From positions 496,001 to 560,000 of the forward strand of contig CAVOOW010000006.1 of assembly GCA_963697675.1 (NCBI GenBank): a DNA stretch of 64,000 nt, written 5' to 3'. The position numbers were made by a program, and so were the translations under genes. The notes beneath the pieces are model-generated. The model was not told the origin of the DNA. It made no database searches and was given only the letters and a program-made list of their open reading frames with translations. Below, piece by piece: positions 1 to 9,787 of this stretch (the stretch's first letter is position 1; the number at the start of each line of letters is the position of its first letter). The DNA comes from CAVOOW01 sp963697675. Its GTDB lineage: Bacteria; Actinomycetota; Actinomycetes; JACCUZ01.

Positions 1-41
1 GGCTCAACGGCTGCCCGGGTTTGGCCGAACGTTGCGTCCGG

Positions 42-2121
42 TCAGCCCGCGAAGCCGACGGCGCCCGTGACCTTCCCGCCGCCAGCCGCGTTGTTCAGGG
101 AGAAGGACAGGCCGCGCACCACCCCGACCGTGACCGTGCCGTTGCCGTCCCAGTCGCCAGCCACGGGCTGGTCGGCCCTCCGGCCATAACGGGACGACTG
201 CTGCGCCGCGCCGGCCGAGACGGAGTCGCGCAACAGCCACTTCCTGCCGCGCCGCACCCCGATCGTGGTGGTGCCGTTGCCGTCCCAGTCCCCGACGACC
301 GGATGCTTGGCGGCCCTGCCATAGCGGAAGTCCATCTGCGGGGCGCCCGCGCTGACCGTGGTCCGGAGCAGCCACTCGCCACGCCGGACCACACCGATGC
401 CCAGGGTGGTCCCCTTCCACCGCCCCACGACCGGACGGTCACCGGCGGCGCCGTACGCAAAGATCTTGTCCGCGGCACCCGCGGTCTGCCCGTTGCGCAG
501 CAGCCACGTGCCCGCGCGGAACAGGCCGACGTCGTCCTTCCCGTCACCGTCCCAGTCGCCGACCACGGGCACGTCGCCGGCCTGGCCGAACCGATAGCGC
601 TTGACCCAGGTGCCCGACCTGTCGGTGACGCGCAGGGCGATGGCACCCGCGCGGAACCAGCCGGGATCGTCGGTGCCGTCCCCGTCCCAGTCGCCCACGA
701 TCGGGACCGCGCCGGAGCCGCCGATGGTCGACGTCGTGATCTCGAACCCCGGTGAGAGCAGGCCGAGCGCGGTGCGCACGTCCCAGCCTTCGAGGTACCT
801 CGTCACGACGGCACCGCCACGGGAGCCCGTGACCTTGACCCCAGCGACGCGCGCAGCCGATCCGCGGGCGCGGCACCGAGATGGCGCTGATGCTCGTGAA
901 GCCGAGCTTGCTCGCCAGGGTGGCCCAGGAAAAGCCCTTGGCCCACGACCGGTTCGCGGCCGGGTTGCTCGACGCCAGCTCCCAGCGCGAGTCGTCGATC
1001 GCCCGCAAAGACGGTGTCTCGACCCCCCAGACGAAACGCTCGTCGTCGCTCTGGCCACCGACCGAGGACGTGTAGAGCGTGTCGATCAGCGCACCGGTCG
1101 ACGACGAGGTCACGACCTGGCCCGAGGTCGCGTCGACGGCGGCGCGCCATCGCAGGTTGTGCCCGGCACTGTCGCGGAAGCCTTTGTCCTCGAGCTCCTT
1201 GGCATAGCCCGTGTAGTTCTGGTCGGCGGGCGTCGGCAGCAGGGCGGCGCCGGCCCTCTTTGCTGCATACGTACGCGCGGCGATGGCTTGCGCCTTGAGC
1301 GCCTCCTGTGCGCCGTTGGTCCACGAGATCGGGACCTCTGCAATGCCCCACAGGTACTTGTCCATCCCCGTCCCCGTCGCATCGTCCTCGATGACCTGCA
1401 CGGCGTCGAGGCGAGCCGTCCCTGTCACCGAGGCGTCGATGGCGAACCGCGTCCAGTCCCACTTGAGGCGGCGGTCGAGATAGATCGACGAGCCCTTCCA
1501 CGTCGTGAGGCGGACAACCGTGCCCGAGTGGCGCAGCCGGAGCTTGTGGTCAGGGTCGCCGCCCTGCCAGACCTTCGTCTTGGGAGTCGTGCCGAGGTCC
1601 CAGAGGACGTAGTGCGTTGCGGTGGCGTCGAGTCGCAGCTGCCAGGTGCTTGCTTCGGGCTGAGCCGGTGGGCAGGCCGTCGTGCAGCCGGCCAGGTCCC
1701 ACGTGACGGCGCCGGTCTGCGCCTCGATGTCGGCGCGATAACCGTTGTCCAGCATCCGCACCAACACCGAGGTGGGCATGGGCTTGGCCGCAACCGCTGT
1801 GCCGGTGTAGTAGCGAGTCAGGATCTGGGTCGCCGTGCAGCCGAGTCGCGCGGCACCCTGGGCGCCGTACTGGCTCATCCCGAGCTGGTGGCCCCAGCCT
1901 CCGCCGTGGAAGACGACGTCGCCGGCGGCGGTGGCCCTGGGGATCGCGACCCCGCCCGAGTCGGGGCATCCTGCAGCGGTGGCTGAGGTTGCGGCGGCGA
2001 GGCCGACGCTCCCAGCCAGGCCCACCGCCAGGCTCACGACGAGCGCGGGAGCGAGCAGCGCGCGCAGCAGAGTCGCGCGCCGGCGCCGCGTGACGCAAGT
2101 GACGGATTGGTTCTCGAACAC
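42..2121 (-). CDS. SpoIID/LytB-domain secreted protein with C-terminal FG-GAP-like repeats (frameshifted)
   Basis: The first 40 residues contain an arginine-rich start and a long hydrophobic stretch, so the protein is probably exported or membrane-anchored. Residues about 60-420 match the SpoIID/LytB family: GWGHQLGMSQYGAQGAA, then EDVP-like and SVGGQSDDERFVWG motifs. SpoIID proteins cleave or remodel peptidoglycan glycan strands. The C-terminal 240 residues hold five repeats built on GDWDGDG or GDWDGNG, the calcium-binding DxDxDG signature of FG-GAP/VCBS propellers, often cell-surface adhesion modules. The two halves lie in different frames and join near 850-880, where one or two bases appear to be missing. 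GTG at 2121 gives the longest reading. The next gene upstream on the same strand is also a cell-wall hydrolase. The domain calls are firm; the substrate is unknown. Confidence 0.82.
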
Positions 2122-2205
2122 GACAGATGGTCGACACGGCTCCGCGGCTGCTTGAGCGTCAGTCCCCCGCCTGGCCCCCTCCTTTGGTGGGGCTCCAGCC
2201 GCGGG

Positions 2206-4841
2206 TCAGCGGTAGTAGCCGACGATGTCGGCGACGAGATTGGTCTTCTTGGCGTAGTTGCGCAGGTTGATCCTGCCCTTCTTCTTGCCTCCGTGGCGGA
2301 CCCGGACCAGCACCTGGTTGGACGTCGCGCGCCCCTTGGTGAGGTAGATGTCCGAGGACGCCGGCCAGGTGGGGTGCGCGGGCCAGGAGACGCGGTAGGT
2401 CAGCATCTTCATGCTGCTCGAGGTGAGGTTGAGCAGCACAGCCCGTGCGCTCTTGGGCAGCACACGCCCCTTGCCGGCAACCTTGACGACCACCGTGCCG
2501 TCGCGGCCCACGACCGCCCTGGCTGCTCCGACGCCGGTGTTCGTGTCGAGCACCCGATGTGGCGACGTCGCCTGGAAGAGCTTTCCGCCGGCGACGGAGG
2601 AGGACGCGTACCAGCCGATCACGTCGACCACGACCTGCGCGTCCGCACCGCGGACGCTGATCCGCAGGGCGCCGCCGGTCAGTGCCGTGATGGTGCGGCT
2701 GGACACCTTCGTGGTCTTCGAGAAGGCGAGCGTGGTCGCGACGGTCAGTCCCGACCCCGGGCTGTGCACGATCACGTCGCCGGCGCCCGAGGCCGAGAGC
2801 GCAGTGACGTTGACGATCGCGGCGCCCATCCGGGAAGACACGACGCCGTGGCGGCTGGGTAGCGTCACGGTGCGGCCGGTGCCGTCGCCGATGATGCCGT
2901 CGGTCGTGCGTGAGTCGTAGAGACGGTACGGGCGGAGCATGTGCAGCTTCTGGCCGCCGGCAGTCGGGTAGTAGCCGACGACGTCGACCGCGACCTCCGT
3001 GACGCCTGCCGAGTTCCACAGGCTGACCAACCCCTTGCCGCCCACTGCGGAAATGGCGAGGGCCGAGCGGGTCGTGCCCGCCTCCACCGTCATCGCCGAG
3101 GATGAGGGCCTCGCCGCGCCGGCCGGCCAGACCTTCAGCGAGGTCGTCGACGTCGGCCAGCTCGCGGTGACCGTGAGCGCCACCGACCCCACTCCGCTGG
3201 CGGGCACGCCCCCGGCGCCGAGCGCCTTCACGTCAAGTCGCTGCGCGGGGCCGAGCGGGAGGTTGCCCCCGGTCAGGCTGTCGTAGATGCGCGCGGGCTC
3301 GAGGGGTACGAAGCCGGCGATCCCCGGCAGGCCGGCCGCAGGTGCGGTCGCCGGCTGGCTCGTCGGTGGGAGCAGCGCCACCCGGTGGTTCCAGGTACGC
3401 GCGCTGCCGGTGCTGCTGGAGCTCGACAGGCTCAGGTCGTAGGCGCCGGGACGTGATGCGGCGCCGGTGGAGTCGCGTTGGTCCCACACCGCGCTCACGG
3501 GTTGGCCGGGGGCGGCCGAACCGGTCAGCGTGCGGACGAGGGTGCCGTCGATGTGGTTGCGCACGTCGAGCCGCCACTGCTGGGACTGCGTGGTCTTCGC
3601 GGTGACGGTGAGCGAGGTGCCGGCGGCCACCTGGTCGGCCGACGCCGCCGGGTTGATCAGCGCAGCGCCGAGATAGCTCTCGGTCAGGGTCCTGATGTTT
3701 GCCAGCTGCTTGTAGAGGTTGGTGCCGGGGCACTCGGTGTTCCCGGCATCGCGGTGCCCCGAGATCACGTTGAACGTGACCGAGCGGCCGGCTGGATATT
3801 TGGATGTGCCACCGCCTTGGGAAACCAGCGTCGTCGTGCCCATGGGGTTCCGGTAGTAGAGCGAGAGCTTCCACGCCAGCAGCCGCGCGATCGCGTCGAC
3901 CATCACTGTCGGCGCCGCGGCGGTGTCGTAGTTGCCGATGGCCGACACGGCGAAGCTGTCGACGTTGAACCCGCCCGTGTGCGCGCCGACGACCGCCCGG
4001 CTGACACCGCCGTAACGGCCCTCCCACAAACGGCCGAAGCGGTCGACGAGGAAGTTGTAGCCGATGTCCGACCAGCCGTTGGACTTCACGTGGTAGGCGT
4101 AGATCCCTCTGATGATCTTGGGGACCTCGGCCGAGGAGTAGCCGTTCGTGCCGGCCGTGTGGTGCACGAACCCTTCCTTGATCGTGGCGTTGTAGTAGGG
4201 CCCGCCGTTGCGGATCTTCTCGTCCGCACCCCAGGACGCGCGGCTGTTGATGACCGGTGCCGACACCGCGGCCGCAGCGCTCGCGGCCGGGCTGCGGTCC
4301 TGGCCGGCGGTCGCGTCGGCCGCTGAGTCGCCGGGCGCGACCAGGTCGACGCGCAGCCCGCCGGGCAGCGAGCCCCTGTGCAGGTCGACGCGTACCTGGT
4401 AGCCGTCGGAGTCACCGACCCAGAGGGGCTCCGTGCCCAGCCGTCCGGACACCTGCTGCCGGGCGTCGGTCGCGTCCTGCGCCTCGAGCGGGGTCCACGC
4501 GCTCCAACCCTGGCCACCGTGCGCTCGTACGACGACCGTGAGATCGGCCGGGTGCGCGCTGGCGCGCCATGTGACGCCGAGCAGCTGGAAGGTCTTGACC
4601 TGGCGCGCGCTCGCGAGCACGGCGGGGCCGCTCACCGGGGCCCGAACGCCGTGCGCGCCACCGCCGCGCTGCGCACGCCGGCCGGCGAGCTCAGCACGGT
4701 CCGGTCGACTCCCGTGAGGGCGGCCGACCGGACGTCGGGTGCCACCGGGTGCGGGGTGACGGCGGGGGCGCCGATGACCGGCAGGGCGCTCAGCGCCGGG
4801 ACGGCCAGGCTGAGCAGCAGGACGGCGGGTGCTTTGCGCAT
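2206..4841 (-). CDS. Secreted peptidoglycan-recognition (PGRP/amidase) protein (frameshift near start)
   Basis: A PGRP/N-acetylmuramoyl-L-alanine amidase domain lies in the first half of the protein: SRASWGADE, then GFVHHTAGTN with a zinc-ligand-like histidine pair, then GYNFLVDRFGRLWEGR and the second histidine in VISGHRDAG with a later cysteine. About 400 further residues of repeated beta-rich sequence follow, with the motif VDVVGYY or VDVIGWY and RLYDSRT or RVLDTNT, as in repeats found on actinobacterial surface proteins. The family binds or cleaves peptidoglycan. A signal peptide (MRKAPAVLLLSLAVPALSAL) begins at 4841 in another frame and joins the main frame near 4640 in a GGCCCC run, so I take 4841 as the true start. 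Without the join, a GTG at 4635 would give a protein with no export signal. Confidence 0.85.
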
Positions 4842-5047
4842 GCGACCTCGAAGGGTGTGCAGGGTGGTACGGCTGTGATCAGTGTGACTGATGGGGCCAC
4901 GCTACCGCCAAGACGGACCTGCGGCAGTCTGTCCCGGATCGCGCACTCGATGAAGTGCTCGACGCGGCCGTGAGCACGCGCGGCCGGTAAGTGTTGTCGA
5001 ACCGTGACTTCCCGACCTCACGCCGTAACGCCGTACCCTGACCGGCG

Positions 5048-5881
5048 ATGAGCGACCACGCAGCGACTCCGGCCAGCCTGCTGGCGGGCGCCGTGCGCAG
5101 CGACGCCTCGCGGGTGCTGCTGACGTTCTACGACGACGCGACGGGTGAGCGGGCCGAGCTCTCGGTCGCCACCTTCGCCAACTGGGTGGCCAAGACGGCC
5201 AACCTCTGCCGCGACGATCTCGGGCTCGACGTGGGTGCCCGGGTGGCGATCGCGCTGCCCCTGCACTGGCAGGCGGCGGTCTGGTGGCAGGTCTGCTGGG
5301 AGAGCGGTTTCGTGGGGGTTCCGGCCGCCGCCGGCGGGGCCCTGCCGGCCTGCGACGTCGCGGTTGTGCCGCTGGACGGCGTCGACGGGGTGCCGACGCT
5401 GACCAGCAGCGACGCGACCGCGATCGATGACGTCGTCGGGCTCGGGCTGGGGCCGATGGGCCTGCCGGTGCCAGGCCGGGCCGTGCCGTCGGCGGTGACG
5501 GTCGACTACGACCGCGAGGTGCACGCGCACGGCGACCGGTTCGCTCCCCCCGGTGGACTCTCGTCCGCTTCGGCGGCACTCGCGAGCCCTGCCGGGGTGC
5601 GCTCCGCGGGCGAGCTCGCGCGGCTCGCCGCTGCTGCGGCGCAGCGCTGGGCGCTGTCCGCCGGCGATCGCACACTGCTCGCGGCCCCGTATGAACATGA
5701 GCGAACGCTGCTGGCCGGGCTGCTCGTGCCGCTGGCCGTCGGCAGCGCGGCCGTGCTCTGCCGCAACCTCGACCTGCTCGACGATGAGGCGCTCGCCCGC
5801 CGCATCCACGCGGAGGGTGTGACGGCGGTCACACCTGACGCGCCGCGATTCCACGGTTTACCAACTCGTGATTTACAGTGA
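5048..5881 (+). CDS. TIGR03089 family protein
   Basis: A 277-residue protein of the actinobacterial TIGR03089 family, which resembles a shortened acyl-adenylate synthetase and has no established reaction. It starts MSDHAATPASLLAGAV and includes VALPLHWQ-like and AAPYEHERTLLAGLLVPLA segments typical of the family. It lacks the P-loop-like TSGTTG and C-terminal lysine motifs needed for adenylation, so a catalytic role is doubtful. It lies directly upstream of an LCP gene. From memory, the homologues Rv3268 and Rv3267 are also neighbours in M. tuberculosis, which argues for an old functional or positional link to wall assembly. ATG at 5048 is the only good start after the divergent upstream gene. 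Confidence 0.8.
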   Translation: MSDHAATPASLLAGAVRSDASRVLLTFYDDATGERAELSVATFANWVAKTANLCRDDLGLDVGARVAIALPLHWQAAVWWQVCWESGFVGVPAAAGGALPACDVAVVPLDGVDGVPTLTSSDATAIDDVVGLGLGPMGLPVPGRAVPSAVTVDYDREVHAHGDRFAPPGGLSSASAALASPAGVRSAGELARLAAAAAQRWALSAGDRTLLAAPYEHERTLLAGLLVPLAVGSAAVLCRNLDLLDDEALARRIHAEGVTAVTPDAPRFHGLPTRDLQ

Positions 5882-6017
5882 CTCGTTCATCCGCAGGCAA
5901 CTTTCTGGCCACCTTGTACGTGGTGATAGGTGAACGCTGCGCCTCTTGTGGGCCAGCCTGTCAAAAGAAGACCGGCTCCTCCCAGCAGTGCCCCCTTCAC
6001 GAAGGATTTCTCCCTCA

Positions 6018-7487
6018 GTGCGAACCGCTCGTTCCACACACGGCCGCCGCCGCGCACCGAATGCGCGGCACGCCGCCCCTCGGTCGACGCTGCGTCGCAT
6101 CGTCACGGCACTGGTCGTAGTCGTTTCCTTGCTGACCGTCACCGGCACGGCGAGCGCCCTGGTGGCCTACTACAAGCTGAACGGCAACATCACCAAGGAT
6201 GACGTCAGCGGGCTGCTCGGCACCGACCGGCCGACGAAGGTGGAGAACCCGGACACGCCCACAGAGCCCGAGAACATCCTGCTGATCGGGTCGGACAAGC
6301 GCCCGCCGGCTCAACGGGATGCCACCAACGCCGGTCAACGCTCCGACACCACGATCCTGTTGCACCTTGCGGCCGACCGGAATAGCGCAGTGCTGGTCAG
6401 CATCCCGCGCGACACGATCGTGGACATCCCCACCTGCCAGCGCCGCGACGGCACCACTGTGCCCGCCCAGCCGACCGGGATGTTCAATGCGGCGTTCTCC
6501 GAGGCGGGCGCGGCCTGCACGATCAAGACGGTCGAAAAGCTCACCCACATCCGCATCGACCACCACGTGGTGATCGACTTCGGTGGCTTCAAGGACATGG
6601 TGAATGCCCTGGGCGGGGTCAAGATCTGCGTCCCGCAGGATGTCAGCGATCCCGAGTCCCACCTGTTCATCACCAAGGGCGAGCACGTCGTCAAGGGCAG
6701 CCAGGCGCTGGCGTACGTCCGCACCCGCCACGGCCTCGGCAACGGCAGCGACATCGACCGCATCAACCGCCAGCAGGCGTTCCTCGGCTCGATGATCTCC
6801 AAGATCAAGAGCAAGGGCCTGTTGCTGCGCCCCGACCGGCTGCTGAGCTTCCTGGGCGCGGCGACGAACTCGATCAGCACCGACCCCGGGCTCGGCAGCC
6901 TCAACGCGCTGCGCAAGCTGGCCCAGGACGTGAAGAACATCGACACCAAGAACGTCACGTTCCTCACCGCGCCGAACCAGCCCTACCCCGCCGACCCCAA
7001 CCGCGTGGAGCTGAAGCCGTCGGCGGCCACCGTGTGGAACGCGCTGCGCTATGACCAGCCGCTGCCCGGCAAGAAGAAGCCCACGCCGACGGCGACCGAG
7101 ACCGGCCCGCCGCTGAAGACACCGCCGGAGAACATCCGCGTCCAGGTGCTCAACGGCTCGACGACCAAGGGCGAAGCCGCCAGGATCGCCCAGGAGCTGA
7201 CCGCCGACGGCTTCCAGGTCGTCGATGTCGGCAACGCCCCGCGCCGCGACTACACAACGACCAAGGTCCTGTTCGACCCCGCCTACGACGAGTCGGGCCG
7301 CACCCTCGGCGCCGCGGTGACCGGCTCGACCGCCACCCCTGACGCGACACTCGGCAGCACGCTCGTCGTCATCGTCGGCAGCGACGCGCCGCAGGTCTCC
7401 AAGGTCAAGGTGGGTGGCTCGACGGCATCGCCGCCGCCCGAGGAGAAGTTGCAGACCCGCACGGCCAGCAGCAACATCTGCGACTGA
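6018..7487 (+). CDS. LCP (LytR-CpsA-Psr) family glycopolymer transferase with LytR_C domain
   Basis: LCP proteins transfer undecaprenyl-linked glycopolymers such as teichoic acids or arabinogalactan to peptidoglycan outside the membrane. The protein has a basic N-terminus, one membrane segment (IVTALVVVVSLLTVTGTASALV) and an extracellular LCP domain with conserved blocks: NILLIGSDKR, RSDTTILLHL, VSIPRDTIVDIP, and YVRTRHGLGNGSDIDRINRQQ with the lipid-phosphate-binding arginines. A C-terminal LytR_C domain begins at VQVLNGS. I place the start at GTG 6018, preceded by GAAGGA at 6001-6006, because a TTG 72 bases upstream has no ribosome site. It is one of three LCP genes in this window. The particular polymer is not visible from sequence. 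Confidence 0.9.
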   Translation: MRTARSTHGRRRAPNARHAAPRSTLRRIVTALVVVVSLLTVTGTASALVAYYKLNGNITKDDVSGLLGTDRPTKVENPDTPTEPENILLIGSDKRPPAQRDATNAGQRSDTTILLHLAADRNSAVLVSIPRDTIVDIPTCQRRDGTTVPAQPTGMFNAAFSEAGAACTIKTVEKLTHIRIDHHVVIDFGGFKDMVNALGGVKICVPQDVSDPESHLFITKGEHVVKGSQALAYVRTRHGLGNGSDIDRINRQQAFLGSMISKIKSKGLLLRPDRLLSFLGAATNSISTDPGLGSLNALRKLAQDVKNIDTKNVTFLTAPNQPYPADPNRVELKPSAATVWNALRYDQPLPGKKKPTPTATETGPPLKTPPENIRVQVLNGSTTKGEAARIAQELTADGFQVVDVGNAPRRDYTTTKVLFDPAYDESGRTLGAAVTGSTATPDATLGSTLVVIVGSDAPQVSKVKVGGSTASPPPEEKLQTRTASSNICD

Positions 7488-7568
7488 GCAGGCCGGACGC
7501 GCTGTCGGAAAGCATGGCCTAGAGTCCGGCTTCGACAGCGGTGCCAGTGCAGAGAGGTGTGACTCGCA

Positions 7569-8351
7569 GTGGACAAGGTGATCGCATCGGCGGCGGAGGC
7601 CGTGGCCGACATCCCGAACGGCGCGACCCTCGCAGTGGGTGGCTTCGGACTGTGCGGCATTCCTGGTGAGCTGATCGGCGCACTGCACGACGCCGGCACG
7701 AGCGACCTGCGCGTCGTCTCGAACAACTGCGGCGTCGACGAGTGGGGCCTCGGTGTCCTGCTGTCCGACCACCGCATCTCGCGAGTGATCGCGTCCTACG
7801 TCGGGGAGAACAAGGAGTTCGCCCGGCAGTACCTCTCGGGCGAGCTCGAGGTCGAGCTCACTCCGCAGGGCACTCTCGCCGAACGGCTGCGTGCCGGGGG
7901 CGCGGGAGTCCCCGCGTTCTTCACAGTCTCCGGAGTCGGCACGCAGGTCGCCGAAGGTGGGTTGCCCTGGCGCTATGCACCCGACGGAACGGTCGCACTC
8001 TCGTCGCCACCCAAGGAGACCCGGGAGTTCACCGTCCGAGGCGAGACGCGCGTCTATGTGCTCGAGCAGTCGATCGTGACCGACTTCGCGTTGGTCCACG
8101 CGTGGAAGGGCGACCGGCAGGGCAACCTGGTCTTCCGCGAGTCGGCGGCGAACTTCAACCCGTTGTGCGCGACCGCCGGGCGCGTGACGATCGCGCAGGT
8201 GGAGCACCTGGTCGATGTCGGCGAGATCCCGCCCGAGAACGTGCACACCCCGGGGATCTACGTGCAGCGGGTCGTTGCACTTGCGCCGGATGTCGAGAAG
8301 CGCATCGAGAAACGAACCGTGCGACCACGACCTGCGGAGATGGCTTCCTGA
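7569..8351 (+). CDS. scoA: 3-oxoacid CoA-transferase subunit A
   Basis: This is the alpha subunit of a two-subunit succinyl-CoA:3-oxoacid CoA-transferase, which moves CoA from succinyl-CoA to acetoacetate. The oxyanion-loop glycines VGGFGLCGIP are near residue 20. The family blocks VSNNCGVDEWGLG and SYVGENKEF follow, and the C-terminal part has VHAWKGDRQGNLVFRESA. At 260 residues it has the usual size. GTG at 7569 is preceded by GAGAGG at 7552-7557. It ends in an overlap with the start of subunit B, which implies translational coupling. Close relatives acting on 3-oxoadipate look similar, so the substrate could be acetoacetate or beta-ketoadipate. With HMG-CoA lyase elsewhere in the window, acetoacetate is attractive but unproven. 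Confidence 0.9.
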   Translation: MDKVIASAAEAVADIPNGATLAVGGFGLCGIPGELIGALHDAGTSDLRVVSNNCGVDEWGLGVLLSDHRISRVIASYVGENKEFARQYLSGELEVELTPQGTLAERLRAGGAGVPAFFTVSGVGTQVAEGGLPWRYAPDGTVALSSPPKETREFTVRGETRVYVLEQSIVTDFALVHAWKGDRQGNLVFRESAANFNPLCATAGRVTIAQVEHLVDVGEIPPENVHTPGIYVQRVVALAPDVEKRIEKRTVRPRPAEMAS

Positions 8352-8989
8352 TGGCACTGACCCGTGAGCAGATGGCCGCACGAGCCGCACTCGAGCTCGA
8401 GGACGGCCAGTACGTCAACCTCGGGATCGGGCTGCCGACCATGGTGCCCAACTACCTGCCCGAGGGTGTCGAAGTCGTGCTGCACAGCGAGAACGGCATT
8501 CTCGGCGTCGGTCCCTATCCCTATGAGGGCGACGAGGATCCCGACCTGATCAACGCAGGCAAGGAGACCGTCACGCTGCTGCCCGGTGCGTCGTTCTTCG
8601 ACTCCGCGACGTCGTTCGCGATGATCCGCGGGGGGCACGTCGACACCGCGATCCTCGGCGCGATGCAGGTGTCGGCCACCGGCGATCTGGCCAACTGGAT
8701 GATCCCCGGCAAGATGGTGAAGGGCATGGGCGGGGCGATGGATCTCGTGCACGGCGCCAAGAAGGTGGTCGTCGTCATGGAGCACGTCGCCAAGGACGGC
8801 ACACACAAGGTCGTCGAGTCGTGCTCGCTGCCACTGACCGGCAAGGGCGTCGTCAACCGCATCATCACCGACATCGCGGTGCTCGACGTCACGCCGGCGG
8901 GCCTCGTACTGCGTGAAATGGCCGAAGGCGTCACCGTGGAGGAGGTCCGCGAGAAGACGGGCGCCCCCGTCGCTGTGCCCGACGCGTAG
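8351..8989 (+). CDS. scoB: 3-oxoacid CoA-transferase subunit B
   Basis: This beta subunit carries the catalytic glutamate in HSENGILGVG near residue 50, the residue that forms the covalent glutamyl-CoA intermediate in class I CoA-transferases. Other family blocks are NLGIGLPTMVPNYLP, GGHVDTAILGAMQVS and NWMIPGKMVKGMGGAMDLV. At 212 residues it is full length. ATG at 8351 shares its first base with the TGA of subunit A, so the two chains are made together in equal amounts. The gene ends at 8989, one base from the end of the convergent ABC ATPase gene, leaving no room for a separate terminator between them. Confidence 0.92.
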   Translation: MALTREQMAARAALELEDGQYVNLGIGLPTMVPNYLPEGVEVVLHSENGILGVGPYPYEGDEDPDLINAGKETVTLLPGASFFDSATSFAMIRGGHVDTAILGAMQVSATGDLANWMIPGKMVKGMGGAMDLVHGAKKVVVVMEHVAKDGTHKVVESCSLPLTGKGVVNRIITDIAVLDVTPAGLVLREMAEGVTVEEVREKTGAPVAVPDA

Positions 8990-8990
8990 C

Positions 8991-9785
8991 TCACACCTCG
9001 CGCTCGCGGTTGTTGTCGTCGTTGTACTGGTCGATCGCCTCTTCGACGGTGCCGTCGGTGATCAACCTTCCGGTCTTCAGATAGAGCCCGCGGGTGCAGA
9101 ACCGTCGCAGGCTGGGCTCGCTGTGAGTGACGAGGAACAGTGTCCGGCCGCCGGACAGCAACGCCTCCATGCGCAGGTAGCACTTCTCGCGGAAGGCGCG
9201 GTCACCGACAGCCAACACCTCGTCGACGAGAACGATCGGCTCGTCCAGGCTGGTGATCACGGCGAAGCCGAGTCGCACCTTCATGCCCGACGAGAAGTGC
9301 CGGAACGGTGTGTCGAGGAACTCGCCCACTTCGGAGAACTCGACGATCTCGTCGAAGCGAGCCTGGATCTCCTTCTTGCTCAGCCCGTGCAGCCCCGCCG
9401 TCAGCCAGATGTTGTCGCGCGCCGTCAGCTCGCCGACGAACCCGCCGGTGATCTCGATCAGGGGCGCCACGCCGCCGCGGACCGCAACGTTGCCCTCGTC
9501 GGGCAACAGGACGCCGGCCATCAGCTTGAGCAGGGTGGACTTGCCGTGTCCGTTGGCGCCGACGAGACCGACGGCCTCCCCCGGCTCGACGGTGAAGGAG
9601 ACGTCGCGCAGCGCCCAGAAGTCCTTTGTCGACGGACGGAGCGGCGAGTGACCCGTCAGCACGTCCTTGATGCGGCGTTTCTTCTTGCGATGCTTGCGGT
9701 CGAAGCGGATCCCCAGCTTCTCGACCTCGATGACGGGTCGCGCGGAGCGCGCAGGGGGCACTTCGGCCGGAACCGTGGAAGCCAC
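8991..9785 (-). CDS. Polysaccharide ABC exporter, ATP-binding subunit (Wzt/TagH type)
   Basis: The ATPase of a two-component ABC exporter for lipid-linked surface polysaccharide. It has a Walker A motif GANGHGKST, a Q-loop region, the polysaccharide-exporter form of the ABC signature FSSGMKVRLGF and a Walker B motif PIVLVDEVLAVGD. There is no extra C-terminal carbohydrate-binding domain, so it is like TagH-core or short Wzt. The GTG start at 9785 lies two bases after the permease stop and has GGAG upstream; the frame stays open further but runs into the permease. It is the last gene of a four-gene minus-strand operon with glf and a glycerophosphotransferase, which argues that the cargo is a galactofuranose- or teichoic-acid-type polymer. 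Confidence 0.9.
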   Translation of the reverse strand: MASTVPAEVPPARSARPVIEVEKLGIRFDRKHRKKKRRIKDVLTGHSPLRPSTKDFWALRDVSFTVEPGEAVGLVGANGHGKSTLLKLMAGVLLPDEGNVAVRGGVAPLIEITGGFVGELTARDNIWLTAGLHGLSKKEIQARFDEIVEFSEVGEFLDTPFRHFSSGMKVRLGFAVITSLDEPIVLVDEVLAVGDRAFREKCYLRMEALLSGGRTLFLVTHSEPSLRRFCTRGLYLKTGRLITDGTVEEAIDQYNDDNNREREV

Positions 9786-9787
9786 AG

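Noticed and set aside
601..1986. A 461-codon plus-strand frame opposite the SpoIID gene.
   Set aside because: No family resemblance and very Arg/Gly-rich. The minus strand holds the SpoIID and FG-GAP motifs.
5873..6017. A sigma-70 type promoter before the first LCP gene.
   Set aside because: TTGTAC and GATAGG elements exist but not with a credible spacing.
6015..8390. A 791-codon open frame on the minus strand opposite the LCP gene and the CoA-transferase genes.
   Set aside because: Its translation is rich in Arg, His and Val with no domain. It is the mirror of strongly recognised plus-strand genes, as expected at high GC.
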